Source: an uncultured Collinsella sp.
GTDB taxonomy: Bacteria > Actinomycetota > Coriobacteriia > Coriobacteriales > Coriobacteriaceae
Reading direction: 5' to 3'
NCBI GenBank assembly: GCA_900549025.1
Contig: URMZ01000001.1
Location: forward strand, 103,848-167,847
DNA length: 64,000 nt
Shown: positions 8,556-18,451 of the stretch, in pieces
Numbering within the stretch: position 1 is the first letter of the stretch
How the letters are laid out: the number at the start of each line of letters is the position of its first letter
Program-made: the position numbers and the translations under genes
The notes under the pieces: model-generated
What the model saw: the letters and a program-made list of their open reading frames with translations, nothing else
The model's database searches: none
Told to the model about the DNA's origin: nothing

Positions 8556-9458
8556 ATGGATCGCAAAAAAGCAATCGCGCTCTCATTTTCCGTTCCCGTC
8601 GCATGGGGCTTTTCGTACCCTCTCATGAAGATCGGCATGGACAGCATGAACGCCACGAGCATCGTCGCGCTACGCTGCATCATCGCCTTTGTGGTCTGCC
8701 TGCTGCTCTTCCACAAGCGCGCGTTCCGCATCAACCGCGACCTTATGGTTCGCGCCGCCATCATCGGCGCCATCATGGCAACCGAGCTCACCTGCATGTG
8801 CCTGGGCTCCAGCCTCACCTCTGCCTCCACTGCCGGCTTTTTGCAGAGCCTGACGGTCGTGATCGTGCCGTTTGCCAACGCCGCCCTGCTGCGCCGCGCC
8901 CCCGAGCGCAAAGTGCTCGTCGGCACCGCCATCGTCACCTGCGGTATGTTGCTGCTCTCGGGCGCCGACTTCACCAGCCTGAACCCGGGCGCGCTCATCA
9001 TGCTGCTCTCCGCCTTTGTCTACGCCGGGCACATCATTGTCGCCAAGCGGTTTGTCGAAGAAGTCGATCCGCTTGCTCTGGGCGTTTGGCAGCTGGGCTT
9101 TGGCGGTTTGTTCTCGGGCATCGCTGCATTCACCTTTGGCGGTTTCACACTTCCCAGCACGCCCAGCGAGGTCGTGGTCGTCGTCGCACTCGCACTCATC
9201 TGCTCTGCTTATGGCTTTATCACCCAAACGCTCGTGCAGCCCCACGTGCCCGCCGAGACCACCGGCTTCGCCTTCTCGCTCGAGCCGGTCTGCTCCGCCG
9301 TCTTCTCGTTCTTCCTGGTCGGCGAGGTTCTGAGCCCCATCGCCTTCTTTGGCGCCGCACTCATCCTCAGCGGCGTCATGGTGGCAACCGTCGAGCTTCC
9401 GCGCCTTCGCGCACATGGACAGGCTCGCATGGCGGGAGCGCCCGAGCACGTCTCGTAG
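8556..9458 (+). CDS. DMT/EamA family transporter
   Basis: 300 residues with two EamA repeats (about 5-135 and 150-280), ten predicted spans, beginning MDRKKAIALSFSVPVAWGFSYPLMKIGMDSM. EamA proteins export amino acids, metabolites or toxic compounds; the substrate here is unknown. AAAGGAG lies 6 bases before the ATG. Divergent LysR gene upstream; the ung gene follows after 88 bases. Confidence 0.88.
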   Translation: MDRKKAIALSFSVPVAWGFSYPLMKIGMDSMNATSIVALRCIIAFVVCLLLFHKRAFRINRDLMVRAAIIGAIMATELTCMCLGSSLTSASTAGFLQSLTVVIVPFANAALLRRAPERKVLVGTAIVTCGMLLLSGADFTSLNPGALIMLLSAFVYAGHIIVAKRFVEEVDPLALGVWQLGFGGLFSGIAAFTFGGFTLPSTPSEVVVVVALALICSAYGFITQTLVQPHVPAETTGFAFSLEPVCSAVFSFFLVGEVLSPIAFFGAALILSGVMVATVELPRLRAHGQARMAGAPEHVS

Positions 9459-9546
9459 ACCCCGCTCTTCATACAGCCGTGGCATAAAGGCAACCGGTGC
9501 GCCTTTACAATAGATGCAAACAGAGCATCTGACGTAAAGGAGCCCC

Positions 9547-10272
9547 ATGGACGCCGCGACCCGCGACCGCAACATAGCAACTTGGTTGGGCGATGCACCG
9601 CAGCCGGTACGTGACGCTACGAACCAGCTGCTCGAGCGCATCGCCCTTTTGCGTGCCGAGCAGACTATCTACCCGGCACAAGACGACATCCTCAATGCCC
9701 TCGCCTACACGCCGGCCGACCAGGTCAAGGTTGTCATCTTGGGTCAAGACCCCTATCACGGACCCAACCAGGCCATGGGGCTGTCGTTCTCGGTCCCCGC
9801 GACGCAAACCAAGTTGCCGCCGAGCCTGCGCAACATCTACAAGGAACTCAATGCCGATCTGGGTTGTCCCATTCCCGCCACAGGAGATTTAACGCCATGG
9901 GCACAACAGGGCGTCCTGCTTCTCAACACTACGCTCACCGTGCGCGAGCATGCCGCGAACTCGCACGCCAAGCTGGGCTGGAGCACGCTCACCGACTACG
10001 TTATCGAACGCTGCTGCCAGCTGCCCCAACCGGTTGTCTTTTTGGCATGGGGCCGCTTTGCCCAGCAGATGGTCGAGGGCAAGCTCGTCGCAACTGACGC
10101 GGGCAAGGCAACCGACAAGTTCTGTCTGGCCTCCACGCACCCCTCGCCGCTTTCGGCCAATCGTGCCACGGCAGAACTCCCCGCCTTTATGGGGTCGCGT
10201 CCCTTCTCGGCAGCCAATCGGCTACTCGAACAGCACGGCTCGACCCCCGTCAACTGGACTTGCCTCGGCTAA
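9547..10272 (+). CDS. ung: Uracil-DNA glycosylase, family 1
   Basis: 241 residues. The water-activating loop VVILGQDPYHGPNQAMGLSFSV and the C-terminal HPSPLSANRA loop identify a family 1 uracil-DNA glycosylase, which removes uracil from DNA by base excision. The catalytic Asp is in GQDPYHG and the catalytic His in HPSPLS. AAAGGAG site before ATG. A bidirectional terminator follows and is shared with the convergent SDR gene. Confidence 0.97.
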   Translation: MDAATRDRNIATWLGDAPQPVRDATNQLLERIALLRAEQTIYPAQDDILNALAYTPADQVKVVILGQDPYHGPNQAMGLSFSVPATQTKLPPSLRNIYKELNADLGCPIPATGDLTPWAQQGVLLLNTTLTVREHAANSHAKLGWSTLTDYVIERCCQLPQPVVFLAWGRFAQQMVEGKLVATDAGKATDKFCLASTHPSPLSANRATAELPAFMGSRPFSAANRLLEQHGSTPVNWTCLG

Positions 10273-10289
10273 AAATCGATACATCAAAA

Positions 10290-10319
10290 ACGCGCCCGAC
10301 GGCTTTCCATCGGGCGCGT
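10290..10319. terminator. Bidirectional terminator between ung and the SDR gene
   Basis: ACGCGCCCGA and TCGGGCGCGT pair perfectly around a 10-base loop, with A-rich sequence to the left and TTT to the right, between convergent genes. Confidence 0.85.
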
Positions 10320-10322
10320 TTC

Positions 10323-11003
10323 CTATTCGGGCCAAATAAATTGCGTGCGGCCGGCCTCGCCGCCATCGATCAACAGACTCTGTCCGGTCATAAACCGGTT
10401 GGTCACGCCCACAAAGTAGATCCACTCGGCGATCTCTTGGGCGGTGGCCCAGCGTTTAAGCGGCGTGAGCTCCATAATCTGATTCCACAGGCGCTCGTCT
10501 TCCATCACGCAACGGTTGAGCGGCGTGATAACGCCGCCCGGGTCCACACTGTTGGCGATGGCCTGCGGCGCCAGGCGGTTTGCAAGGTTCTTGGTGTAGG
10601 CGATAACGCCGCCCTTGCTGGCAGCATAGGCAGGAAACTCCGATCCCGTATGCCCGCTCGCCGACCCCACATTGACCACGGATTGGATAGCCGGCACCGG
10701 CTTGGCGGCAAGCCCCTCCCCCGCAAAGGCGTAGCGCTCGGTCACGTTGATGGTGCCATACAGGTTGGCGGCGATGTCATCGGCCGAATCCTGCGTACCG
10801 GCAACGTTCACGATCACCTGGGGTTCAAGGTCGCCTGGAAACGAGCCCGGCTCGCGGACATCAACGATCAGATGGCGGTAGCGCTCGTGTTCGACCGCCG
10901 CCGGCAGCAGATCAAAGCCCACAACCTCGTGGCCCTCGTCCAAAAAGCGCTGCACGCATGCGGCTCCGATACCGCCCGAAGCGCCCGTGATCAAAACCCG
11001 CAT
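10323..11003 (-). CDS. Short-chain dehydrogenase/reductase
   Basis: 226 residues. Cofactor motif TGASGGIG at 6-13, NVAG-type motif (VIVNVAGTQD) at about 69-78, and the catalytic YAASK at about 126-130 with a Ser upstream in NVGSASG. This is the classical SDR set, so it should be an active NAD(P)-dependent oxidoreductase. The substrate is not evident. The start is 10 bases from the stop of the VUT gene, so the two are probably co-transcribed. Confidence 0.88.
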   Translation of the reverse strand: MRVLITGASGGIGAACVQRFLDEGHEVVGFDLLPAAVEHERYRHLIVDVREPGSFPGDLEPQVIVNVAGTQDSADDIAANLYGTINVTERYAFAGEGLAAKPVPAIQSVVNVGSASGHTGSEFPAYAASKGGVIAYTKNLANRLAPQAIANSVDPGGVITPLNRCVMEDERLWNQIMELTPLKRWATAQEIAEWIYFVGVTNRFMTGQSLLIDGGEAGRTQFIWPE

Positions 11004-11012
11004 ACTTGCTCC

Positions 11013-11735
11013 TTAGGCGGTTGCGTGGCGCTCGAGGTACTCGGAGCCCACATTCTCGCGCTCCCAGCCGCGCACGACCTTGTAGCCCACAGGGCTCAAG
11101 AAGACCTCGCACAGCAGCTCGGCAACAGCACCCGTCAGCGAGCACATAAGGACCTGCACCCAGGTCCAACCAAAGAACGTATGGCTCACTACAATGGCAA
11201 AGACCAGGTTGTCGATAAACTGGCCAACACCCGTAGACACATAGGAGCGGAAGGCAAAGCTCGCAAAGTTATTCTTTTTGAGCATGCGGCCGAGCGACTG
11301 GTTGAGCGTGGAGTTAACCACGGCAGAAACGAGCATTGCCAGCGAAGAGCCCAGCACCACGTACCAGGTGCCACCGATGGTGGCGTTAAGGGCAGTGTTG
11401 ACCTCGATCATGCCCGTGTCGTAGTAAGCGCCCCACATGCCGGGCGTGAGCGAGCATGCCCAAAAGCACAGGCTCACGGCAAGGTTGACCAGCAGCGCGA
11501 GGATAGAGATTTTAATGGATGCTTTGGCACCAAAGCGCTTGCAGATCATGTCCTGGCACAAAAACGAAACCCAGCTCACCACAAAGCCGCAATCGAGTGC
11601 CAGATACGGCAGGCTGATGAGCTCTTTGTTGGCCAGCAGGTTCATCATGATGACGCTCACGAAAAACAGCGAAACCGTTGCCGCGGGAATGCTCCGCAAC
11701 AGGACCTTGTAGTCCTCCATGACCTTCTTGATCAT
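11013..11735 (-). CDS. VUT family (queuosine precursor type) transporter
   Basis: 240 residues, six or seven hydrophobic spans, beginning MIKKVMEDYKVLLRSIPAATVSLFFVSVIMMNLLANKEL. It matches the VUT/YhhQ family, whose studied members import queuosine precursors such as preQ1 or preQ0. Residues LDCGFVVSWVSFLCQDMICKRFGAKASIKIS and GQFIDNLVFAIVV are family-typical. AAAGGAG lies 7 bases before the ATG. Its own promoter and a structured leader precede it; the SDR gene follows closely. The link to queuosine is from family knowledge. Confidence 0.85.
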   Translation of the reverse strand: MIKKVMEDYKVLLRSIPAATVSLFFVSVIMMNLLANKELISLPYLALDCGFVVSWVSFLCQDMICKRFGAKASIKISILALLVNLAVSLCFWACSLTPGMWGAYYDTGMIEVNTALNATIGGTWYVVLGSSLAMLVSAVVNSTLNQSLGRMLKKNNFASFAFRSYVSTGVGQFIDNLVFAIVVSHTFFGWTWVQVLMCSLTGAVAELLCEVFLSPVGYKVVRGWERENVGSEYLERHATA

Positions 11736-11814
11736 TATGTACTCCTTTGGTTTTAGGTTTAACGAGCAGGATATCGGACCCGAACTGCTCGGACGCCCCG
11801 GTCTTGAGACGACG
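11736..11814 (-). promoter_or_regulatory. Structured leader, candidate preQ1-like riboswitch
   Basis: The leader has a 7-bp stem (CGAGCAG at 11785-11791 with CTGCTCG at 11763-11769) closing a 15-base loop. The loop contains GGGU, which can pair with ACCU at 11755-11758 in the A-rich tail, giving an H-type pseudoknot just before AAAGGAG. PreQ1 class I aptamers have this shape and the transporter family fits, but the loop does not match the known consensus closely. Candidate only. Confidence 0.35.
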
Positions 11815-11820
11815 GTGGGT

Positions 11821-11849
11821 ATAATAGCCGCTCACACGGCATAAGGCAA
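11821..11849 (-). promoter_or_regulatory. Sigma-70 type promoter for the VUT-SDR unit
   Basis: TTGCCT, a 17-base spacer, then TATTAT (minus strand). Predicted transcription start near 11814, giving a leader of about 79 bases. Confidence 0.6.
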
Positions 11850-11891
11850 GCAAACGGCGCGGCAGCCCCGCAGGACCACCGCGCCGATACA

Positions 11892-13505
<1,614 letters not shown>

Positions 13506-13659
13506 GCGGATCCTTTCTTGCATTGAGTGCATTACGTCGTTGTAACCGCACTATTGTAGCCGCGAAATCCCGCCATAGGGCACCTATCAGGACAAATTCA
13601 TCAGTTGGGGCCTAGGTAGCCGGCCCAATCCGTATTTGTCTCTTGCGCAACTGTGCATA

Positions 13660-13693
13660 GTGTATATATACCGTGCTTACCGGTTATATACAC
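13660..13693 (+). promoter_or_regulatory. Inverted-repeat operator upstream of the GntR gene
   Basis: GTGTATATA at 13660-13668 and its exact complement TATATACAC at 13685-13693 flank a centre with CCG and CGG. The form fits operators of YtrA-type GntR repressors, which usually bind their own promoter. A TTGTCT/TAGTGT promoter pair overlaps the left arm. Confidence 0.6.
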
Positions 13694-13720
13694 GTGTAGC
13701 CCAACAGCCAAGGAGCCGCT

Positions 13721-14100
13721 GTGGACATCATCCTATCCAATTCGAGCGATAAGCCCATCTACGAGCAGATAACCTCGCAGGTCAAAGCTCAGATCTTATC
13801 GGGCACGGATGCTGGGGAGCCAAACTCCCCAGCATCCGTGCACTCGCGAGCGACCTGGGCGTGAGCGTAATCACCACCAAGCGTGCCTACGCCGACTTGG
13901 AGCAGCTTGGCTTTATCTGCACCGTGCAGGGCAAGGGCTGTTTTGTCGCCGAGGGCAACCAGGAGCTTTTGCGCGAAAACCAGCTCTGCCATATCGAAGA
14001 GCTACTTGCGAAAGCGGCGAGCCAAGCCGAAACCCTGGGCGTCACGCGCGACAAGCTGCACGAGATGCTCGACCTGGTAGCCCCCGAAACCATGCAGTAG
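13721..14100 (+). pseudogene. GntR/YtrA-type regulator with a frameshift
   Basis: A GTG start 6 bases after AAGGAG opens a YtrA-like frame, MDIILSNSSDKPIYEQITS and QVKAQILSG, that ends at TGA 13862-13864. The rest of the domain, KLPSIRALASDLGVSVITTK through CFVAEGNQE to the stop at 14098-14100, is in another frame. Alignment to the usual SGTxxPGxxLPSIR spacing is restored by adding one base near 13808, so the net loss is one base. The lesion coincides with a perfect 17-bp inverted repeat (13803-13819 / 13825-13841). The intact gene would be about 126 residues. It should have repressed the following ABC genes. A sequencing or assembly error at the hairpin is possible. Confidence 0.75.
13803..13841. 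repeat. Perfect 17-bp inverted repeat at the GntR frameshift
   Basis: GCACGGATGCTGGGGAG and CTCCCCAGCATCCGTGC are exact complements with a 5-base loop CCAAA. The right arm encodes the conserved LPSIR segment; the left arm replaces the expected codons. Confidence 0.9.
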
Positions 14101-14123
14101 CCATCTGCAAGAAAGGCTATACC

Positions 14124-15005
14124 ATGCAGAACTTGCTAGAACTCAAAGGTATCTCACGCCGTGTGAGCGACCGCTTTTCACTACGCGATGTCACGCTCGC
14201 CGTGGAGCCCGGCCAGATTGTTGGCTTTGTGGGCGCAAACGGCGCCGGCAAAACAACGACGATTCGCGCCGCGCTTGGGCTTATAAAGCTCGATGCCGGC
14301 GAAGTGCACCTGTTTGGGCAGCACTGTGGCGCCGACGCGCCCGATGAAGCGCAGCGCTGCTTGCACACTCGTGTCGGCCTCGTGCTGGACACATGCCCCC
14401 TCCCTTCCACACTCAAGGTGACCGAAGTTGAGGCACTCGTAAGCCCGGCGTACCCCGCCTGGAGCCATGGCACCTTCGCCGACCTCCTCAGCCAATTTGG
14501 CCTCGATCCCAAGGCAAAGGTCAAGGACCTTTCCCGCGGCATGGGCATGAAGCTGCAGCTTGCCTGCGCGCTCAGCCACCAGGCCAAGCTGCTCGTTTTG
14601 GACGAAGCCACCGCGGGGCTTGATCCCATGGCACGCGAGGAGCTGCTCGATAAACTGCTCGCCTTTGTTTCCGACGGCCTGCACAGCGTGCTGCTCTCGA
14701 GCCATATTACGTCCGACCACGATCGCGCCGCCGACCGCGTCATCTGCATCGATAGCGGCTCGATTATTTTTGACCTGCCTCGCGAGGACATTACCGACCG
14801 CGCCGGCATCGCCCACTGTACCCAAGCACAGGCTGCCGAGCTTATGGCTTGCGTCGAAGGCGCCCGTGCCGCCCGTCACGCCTACAGCGTGGACGTACTC
14901 GTACCCAACCGTCGCGAAACGCTCGAGGCCTTTCCCGAGATTCCCTGCGATCGGGCAACCATTGATGACTATCTGCGCCTCATACTGAAAGGGGCTTCGA
15001 AATGA
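14124..15005 (+). CDS. ABC transporter ATP-binding protein (YtrB-like)
   Basis: 293 residues. Walker A GANGAGKTT at about 37-45, signature LSRGMGMKLQLACAL, Walker B LLVLDEATAGLD and an SSHI switch His are intact. The short nucleotide-binding domain plus C-terminal extension fits the YtrB/EcsA-like exporters regulated by YtrA GntR proteins. The ATG at 14124 has AAAGG 9 bases upstream; the longer frame reaching back to 13809 is an artefact of the frameshifted GntR gene. The stop overlaps the permease start by 4 bases. Confidence 0.9.
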   Translation: MQNLLELKGISRRVSDRFSLRDVTLAVEPGQIVGFVGANGAGKTTTIRAALGLIKLDAGEVHLFGQHCGADAPDEAQRCLHTRVGLVLDTCPLPSTLKVTEVEALVSPAYPAWSHGTFADLLSQFGLDPKAKVKDLSRGMGMKLQLACALSHQAKLLVLDEATAGLDPMAREELLDKLLAFVSDGLHSVLLSSHITSDHDRAADRVICIDSGSIIFDLPREDITDRAGIAHCTQAQAAELMACVEGARAARHAYSVDVLVPNRRETLEAFPEIPCDRATIDDYLRLILKGASK

Positions 15006-15700
15006 AACGCGCCTTTATGTCCGAACTCGCCATCGTTCGCACGCTCATCCCGAGCATTGCGGGCGTCGGCTTGTTCATCTTCGTTGTGCTGACGCTCGTC
15101 AACGCGTCGGATGGCGATTCCGGTATGAGCGCCGGCGCCTGCGCCGTCAGTGCCATGTCGCCCATCATAGTCATGAACTCACTGGCCGGTTTCGACAATC
15201 AAAACGGTTGGGAGCGCTACCGGGCAACGCTGCCCTTCTCGCGCAAAGACATCATCCGCGCACGCTACCTGAGCGTTATTGTCTTCTCCGCCGTCATGGC
15301 ATGTGCAGCTACGCTTTTGAGCATCGCCTCCATCCCGCTCTTCAACAGCGCGGGCATTCCTTCGACGGGACAGACGGTCTTTGAAATCGCAATCGCCTCG
15401 GCAGCATCGATGCTCATCTCCCTCATGATGGTGTTTTTGGCGCAGCCGCTGTTCTTTCGATTTGGTCACATGGAGGCGCTGCGCCTATCCGTTGGCCTGT
15501 TTGCCCTGCTTGGTTGCGGCACCATGGCCACGCTGAGCTCCTCCAACCCCATCAGCAACTGGCTCATGTCGATTGCCGGAGCGAATCCCGATCCTGCCGT
15601 TCTTGGCTGCCTTTGCGCAGGAATTGCCGTACTGGCCCTCGCGCTATGTGCAGTCAGCTGTACCGTCAGCACCAAGGTTTATCAAGTACGCGATCTGTAG
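15002..15700 (+). CDS. ABC-2 type permease
   Basis: 232 residues with six hydrophobic spans, beginning MKRAFMSELAIVRTLIPSIAG and including GWERYRATLPFSRKDIIRARYLS, a phrase typical of ABC-2 membrane subunits. It pairs with the ATPase through an ATGA overlap, implying translational coupling. Substrate unknown. With the GntR gene broken, the pair may be expressed constitutively (inference). Confidence 0.85.
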   Translation: MKRAFMSELAIVRTLIPSIAGVGLFIFVVLTLVNASDGDSGMSAGACAVSAMSPIIVMNSLAGFDNQNGWERYRATLPFSRKDIIRARYLSVIVFSAVMACAATLLSIASIPLFNSAGIPSTGQTVFEIAIASAASMLISLMMVFLAQPLFFRFGHMEALRLSVGLFALLGCGTMATLSSSNPISNWLMSIAGANPDPAVLGCLCAGIAVLALALCAVSCTVSTKVYQVRDL

Positions 15701-15795
15701 GCACGCGAAACTCGACCTATGCAGGCCACTATCGGTCGCAATCGCCCATCCGCAAATCCGTGACAAACGGCATGTCCCCGGCGTGCGTCACCGTG

Positions 15796-17085
15796 CTACT
15801 TGCGCAGCGGCTTGGGCAGCGGAATGCCAGCGGCGATAACGGCGGCGATGATCATGCAGACGATGCCCTTGAGCGGAAAGCACATGAGCAGCAGGCCCAC
15901 AACCATGACAGGCTGGCGCATGACCGCACCCATCGTCGATGCCGTGCAGACGGCGACGCAAAAGACCGGATCTGCGCCGGTGAGGATGGCAAGGCCATAG
16001 CCCAGGCTTACGCCTGAGAAGATAACGGGGAAGAAGTGACCGCCGCGCCAACCAAGGTTGATGAGGGCGGGGGTCAGCATGGCCTTGACCAGACCGGTCG
16101 CGATAAGCACGCCGGCGAGAATGGTCAGGTAGGTTTCCATGAGCACGTCGGCCTGAGTCTCGCCGGCAAACATGGTGTAGGGCAGGACCGTGCCGCAGAT
16201 GGCGAGCGCCAGACCGGCTAGCATGGCCTTGACGACAGGACGCTCCCCTATTGCATGGGCAAGCGCCTCGCTGGCGTGCTCGGAGACAAAGTACAGCCAG
16301 CCGCAGATTGTTCCGATCAGCGACAGAGGAATGAGCCAGGTAAGCTCCAGGTTGCCCACCTCGGCGGCCTCGAACCTGGGCATGCCCATGCCGCCGCCCA
16401 TGAGCTGGCCGAGCAGCAGGTAGGTGCCCAGGCCGCCGGCAATCGCAATGCCGTAGACCACCGTCTTCTGTGCCTTGGGCAGCTTGATCGTGATCTCGTC
16501 GGACGCAGAGCCCTCGTCGCCGTCGGCGCTACCGGCAAGCGGTGCCACAAAGCCAAAGACGGGCGCGGTAAAGAGCGCCGTCAGGGCAGCCTGGGTACCC
16601 AGCAGCGTGAGCTCCCTAAACTCGGCGCCAAAGCGACGCATGCGGTCGCCGACCCAGCTGCACAGACCCGCGATAACGCCGGTCAGGCCGGCCTCCGGTC
16701 CAATGCTTCCGCCAAACAGCAGCGGCAGCAATGCCGCGAGCGAAAGCTTGCCCAGGTTGTCGTACGGGTAGCGCCCGTCTTGCTTAACCTTAGCCATCAC
16801 CTGGTTGAGGTCATCGGTCTTGGTGCCTGTCATCTTTTCGTACAGACCGATTAACAGACCGCCCAGCAGGCAGACAAAAAACGGGTACGGCAAAAAGCCA
16901 AACGGGCCGCTGGCAAGCTCGGGCGAAGAGACGCCCAGCGCGTGCGGAATCTCGGTCCATAGATAGTCGATACCGTGCTCCATCGCAAAAAAGAACAGCC
17001 AGACCGCGGCACCTGCGAACGCACCGGTCACGGCAACGCTAACTAAAAAGAGCGCGCGGTTTGTGGGTTTGGCAAGGTTATCCAT
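15796..17085 (-). CDS. ClC-type chloride channel/antiporter
   Basis: 429 residues with the ClC fold pattern of many spans. The anion-pathway motif appears as GGSIGPEAGLTG (about residues 120-131), where studied exchangers have GREGP, and a second conserved block is WRGGHFFPVIFSGVSLGYG. The altered motif places this in the divergent ClC branch that is common in Gram-positive bacteria. Whether it is a channel or an H+/Cl- (or F-) antiporter cannot be told from inspection. Single gene. Confidence 0.85.
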   Translation of the reverse strand: MDNLAKPTNRALFLVSVAVTGAFAGAAVWLFFFAMEHGIDYLWTEIPHALGVSSPELASGPFGFLPYPFFVCLLGGLLIGLYEKMTGTKTDDLNQVMAKVKQDGRYPYDNLGKLSLAALLPLLFGGSIGPEAGLTGVIAGLCSWVGDRMRRFGAEFRELTLLGTQAALTALFTAPVFGFVAPLAGSADGDEGSASDEITIKLPKAQKTVVYGIAIAGGLGTYLLLGQLMGGGMGMPRFEAAEVGNLELTWLIPLSLIGTICGWLYFVSEHASEALAHAIGERPVVKAMLAGLALAICGTVLPYTMFAGETQADVLMETYLTILAGVLIATGLVKAMLTPALINLGWRGGHFFPVIFSGVSLGYGLAILTGADPVFCVAVCTASTMGAVMRQPVMVVGLLLMCFPLKGIVCMIIAAVIAAGIPLPKPLRK

Positions 17086-17210
17086 CGGGTCCTCCCGCGG
17101 TCAAAGTCGACATAGATACGTTTTATTGTAGAGCGAGTGTGGCCCAGACAAGCTAACCATCTGCGCTGCAAACGGCACCATTGGGAGCCATAGTGGGGCA
17201 GGCTCAAGAC

Positions 17211-17744
17211 TTATCCGTTGATAATCGAGGCAATCTCGCGCAAGTCGTCGGCAAAGTAGATGCCGTGCTGGCGCCTCGGGCTCGAAAGTCCTTTATCAAT
17301 CATGTGCCCGAGCAGCGCCTTGAGGTCGTTGTAGTAACCGTCCAGGTTATACAGGATGCACGGAGCACTCAGGTGTCCCAACGACACCGCGGACATGACC
17401 TCGGCAATCTCCTCGAGCGTGCCCGTCCCACCGGGAAAGGCGATGAACGCATCGCCGAGCTCAATCATCTTGGCCTTGCGCTCCGCCATATCGCTCGTCA
17501 CGATGAGGTCATCGATACCGTCATGTTGAAACTCTGCCTCGATAAAAAAGCTCGGCTCAACACCCGTCACGTGTCCACCCGCCTCGAGTACGCTATCGGC
17601 GAGCGCACCCATCAGGCCCGACTTGGAGCCGCCGTATACCAGCGCGTGGCCGTTGGAGCCAATCCACGTGCCGAGCTCTCGCACTGCAGGCAGAAACACC
17701 GGGTCATTGCCAGCGTTGGCGCCCAGATACACGGTGATGTTCAT
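17211..17744 (-). CDS. LOG family nucleotide phosphoribohydrolase
   Basis: 177 residues. YGGSKSGLMGALAD (about 38-51) and PGGTGTLEEIAEV (about 109-121) are the defining motifs of the LOG / TIGR00730 family, which cleaves the base from AMP or cytokinin monophosphates. The physiological role in gut bacteria is unclear. 36 bases separate it from the channel gene upstream on the same strand. Confidence 0.9.
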   Translation of the reverse strand: MNITVYLGANAGNDPVFLPAVRELGTWIGSNGHALVYGGSKSGLMGALADSVLEAGGHVTGVEPSFFIEAEFQHDGIDDLIVTSDMAERKAKMIELGDAFIAFPGGTGTLEEIAEVMSAVSLGHLSAPCILYNLDGYYNDLKALLGHMIDKGLSSPRRQHGIYFADDLREIASIING

Positions 17745-17780
17745 ATTTGCCCCCCCCTGTTGTGGCGCACGACGTTCGTC

Positions 17781-18206
17781 TTAGCGCTGGCGTCGACGAT
17801 ACTCGCGCACGCGACGCGAAAGATCGGCAAGCTCGTCGTGATCGAGCTCTTCCAAATGCTCCAGATCATCCATAAAGCGTGCCATGGTGTCCTTTTGACG
17901 CATCTTGATAAGCGTATTGCAGTAGTTCACCGCCACGCCCGTGAGCATGGCGATGTAGAAGATGCTGATGACGCTCAGAATGACGGTAATGGCGCGGGCA
18001 ACCGGTGTCTCGGCCGGAATGTCACCAAAGCCGATGGTCGAGACCGTCTCAAAGCTAAACCACAGGCCATCGCCAAACGTGAGGGTCGTGGGCTCGGACA
18101 GCCAAACGGCCGTCGAGCACAGCAGATAGAAGATAAGAAACAGGCCCGTGATGCGCGCAAAGCCAGCCTGGCGCAACACGTCGGCAAGCGTCCTCAACTT
18201 GTTCAT
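17781..18206 (-). CDS. Two-span potassium channel
   Basis: 141 residues with the K+ selectivity filter TIGFGD between two hydrophobic spans (about 18-36 and 70-93), and a charged C-terminal tail with DDLEHLEELDHDELADLSRR that may be helical. The outer loop FGDGLWFSFETVSTIGFGD is the pore helix plus filter. Start ATG at 18206 (MNKLRTLADVL) has AAGGGG upstream; the frame continues into the neighbouring repeat and should not be extended. Confidence 0.85.
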   Translation of the reverse strand: MNKLRTLADVLRQAGFARITGLFLIFYLLCSTAVWLSEPTTLTFGDGLWFSFETVSTIGFGDIPAETPVARAITVILSVISIFYIAMLTGVAVNYCNTLIKMRQKDTMARFMDDLEHLEELDHDELADLSRRVREYRRRQR

Positions 18207-18276
18207 CGCGACCCCTTTTCCCAGACGCCCAATCACGTTCGCTCGGTATTGTCCCACGCCTCCCCCGCAAACGAAA

Positions 18277-18359
18277 CTAGTCATTGGGGACGTTCTTAAA
18301 TGACTAGTCAAACAAGAACGTCCCCGATGACTAGTCGTTTAAGAACGTCCCCAATGACT
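18277..18359. repeat. Intergenic hairpin repeat, family 1, copy B (three arms)
   Basis: One left arm (CATTGGGGACGTTCTT) is followed by two right arms, AAGAACGTCCCCGATGACTAG and AAGAACGTCCCCAATGACT, about 28 bases apart. Only the second arm pairs perfectly at the variable position, so this may be a partial duplication of the unit seen at 5999-6056. Confidence 0.8.
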
Positions 18360-18451
18360 GCCGGGCGGGAGCGTTTAGCGGTGCAGCTGCCGACTGGGCA
18401 GGTTGAGCTGGTATTCTTATGCGGTAATGTCTCGATTCGTTAGGATTGCAT

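Noticed and set aside
13809-14123. N-terminal extension of the ABC ATPase to make a 398-residue protein
   Set aside because: The extension is the GntR gene read out of frame; the ATPase has a proper start and site at 14124.
14450-14480. Programmed frameshift as an explanation for the GntR gene
   Set aside because: No slippery heptamer or downstream pseudoknot accompanies the break at 13803-13841, and the inverted repeat explains the lesion better.
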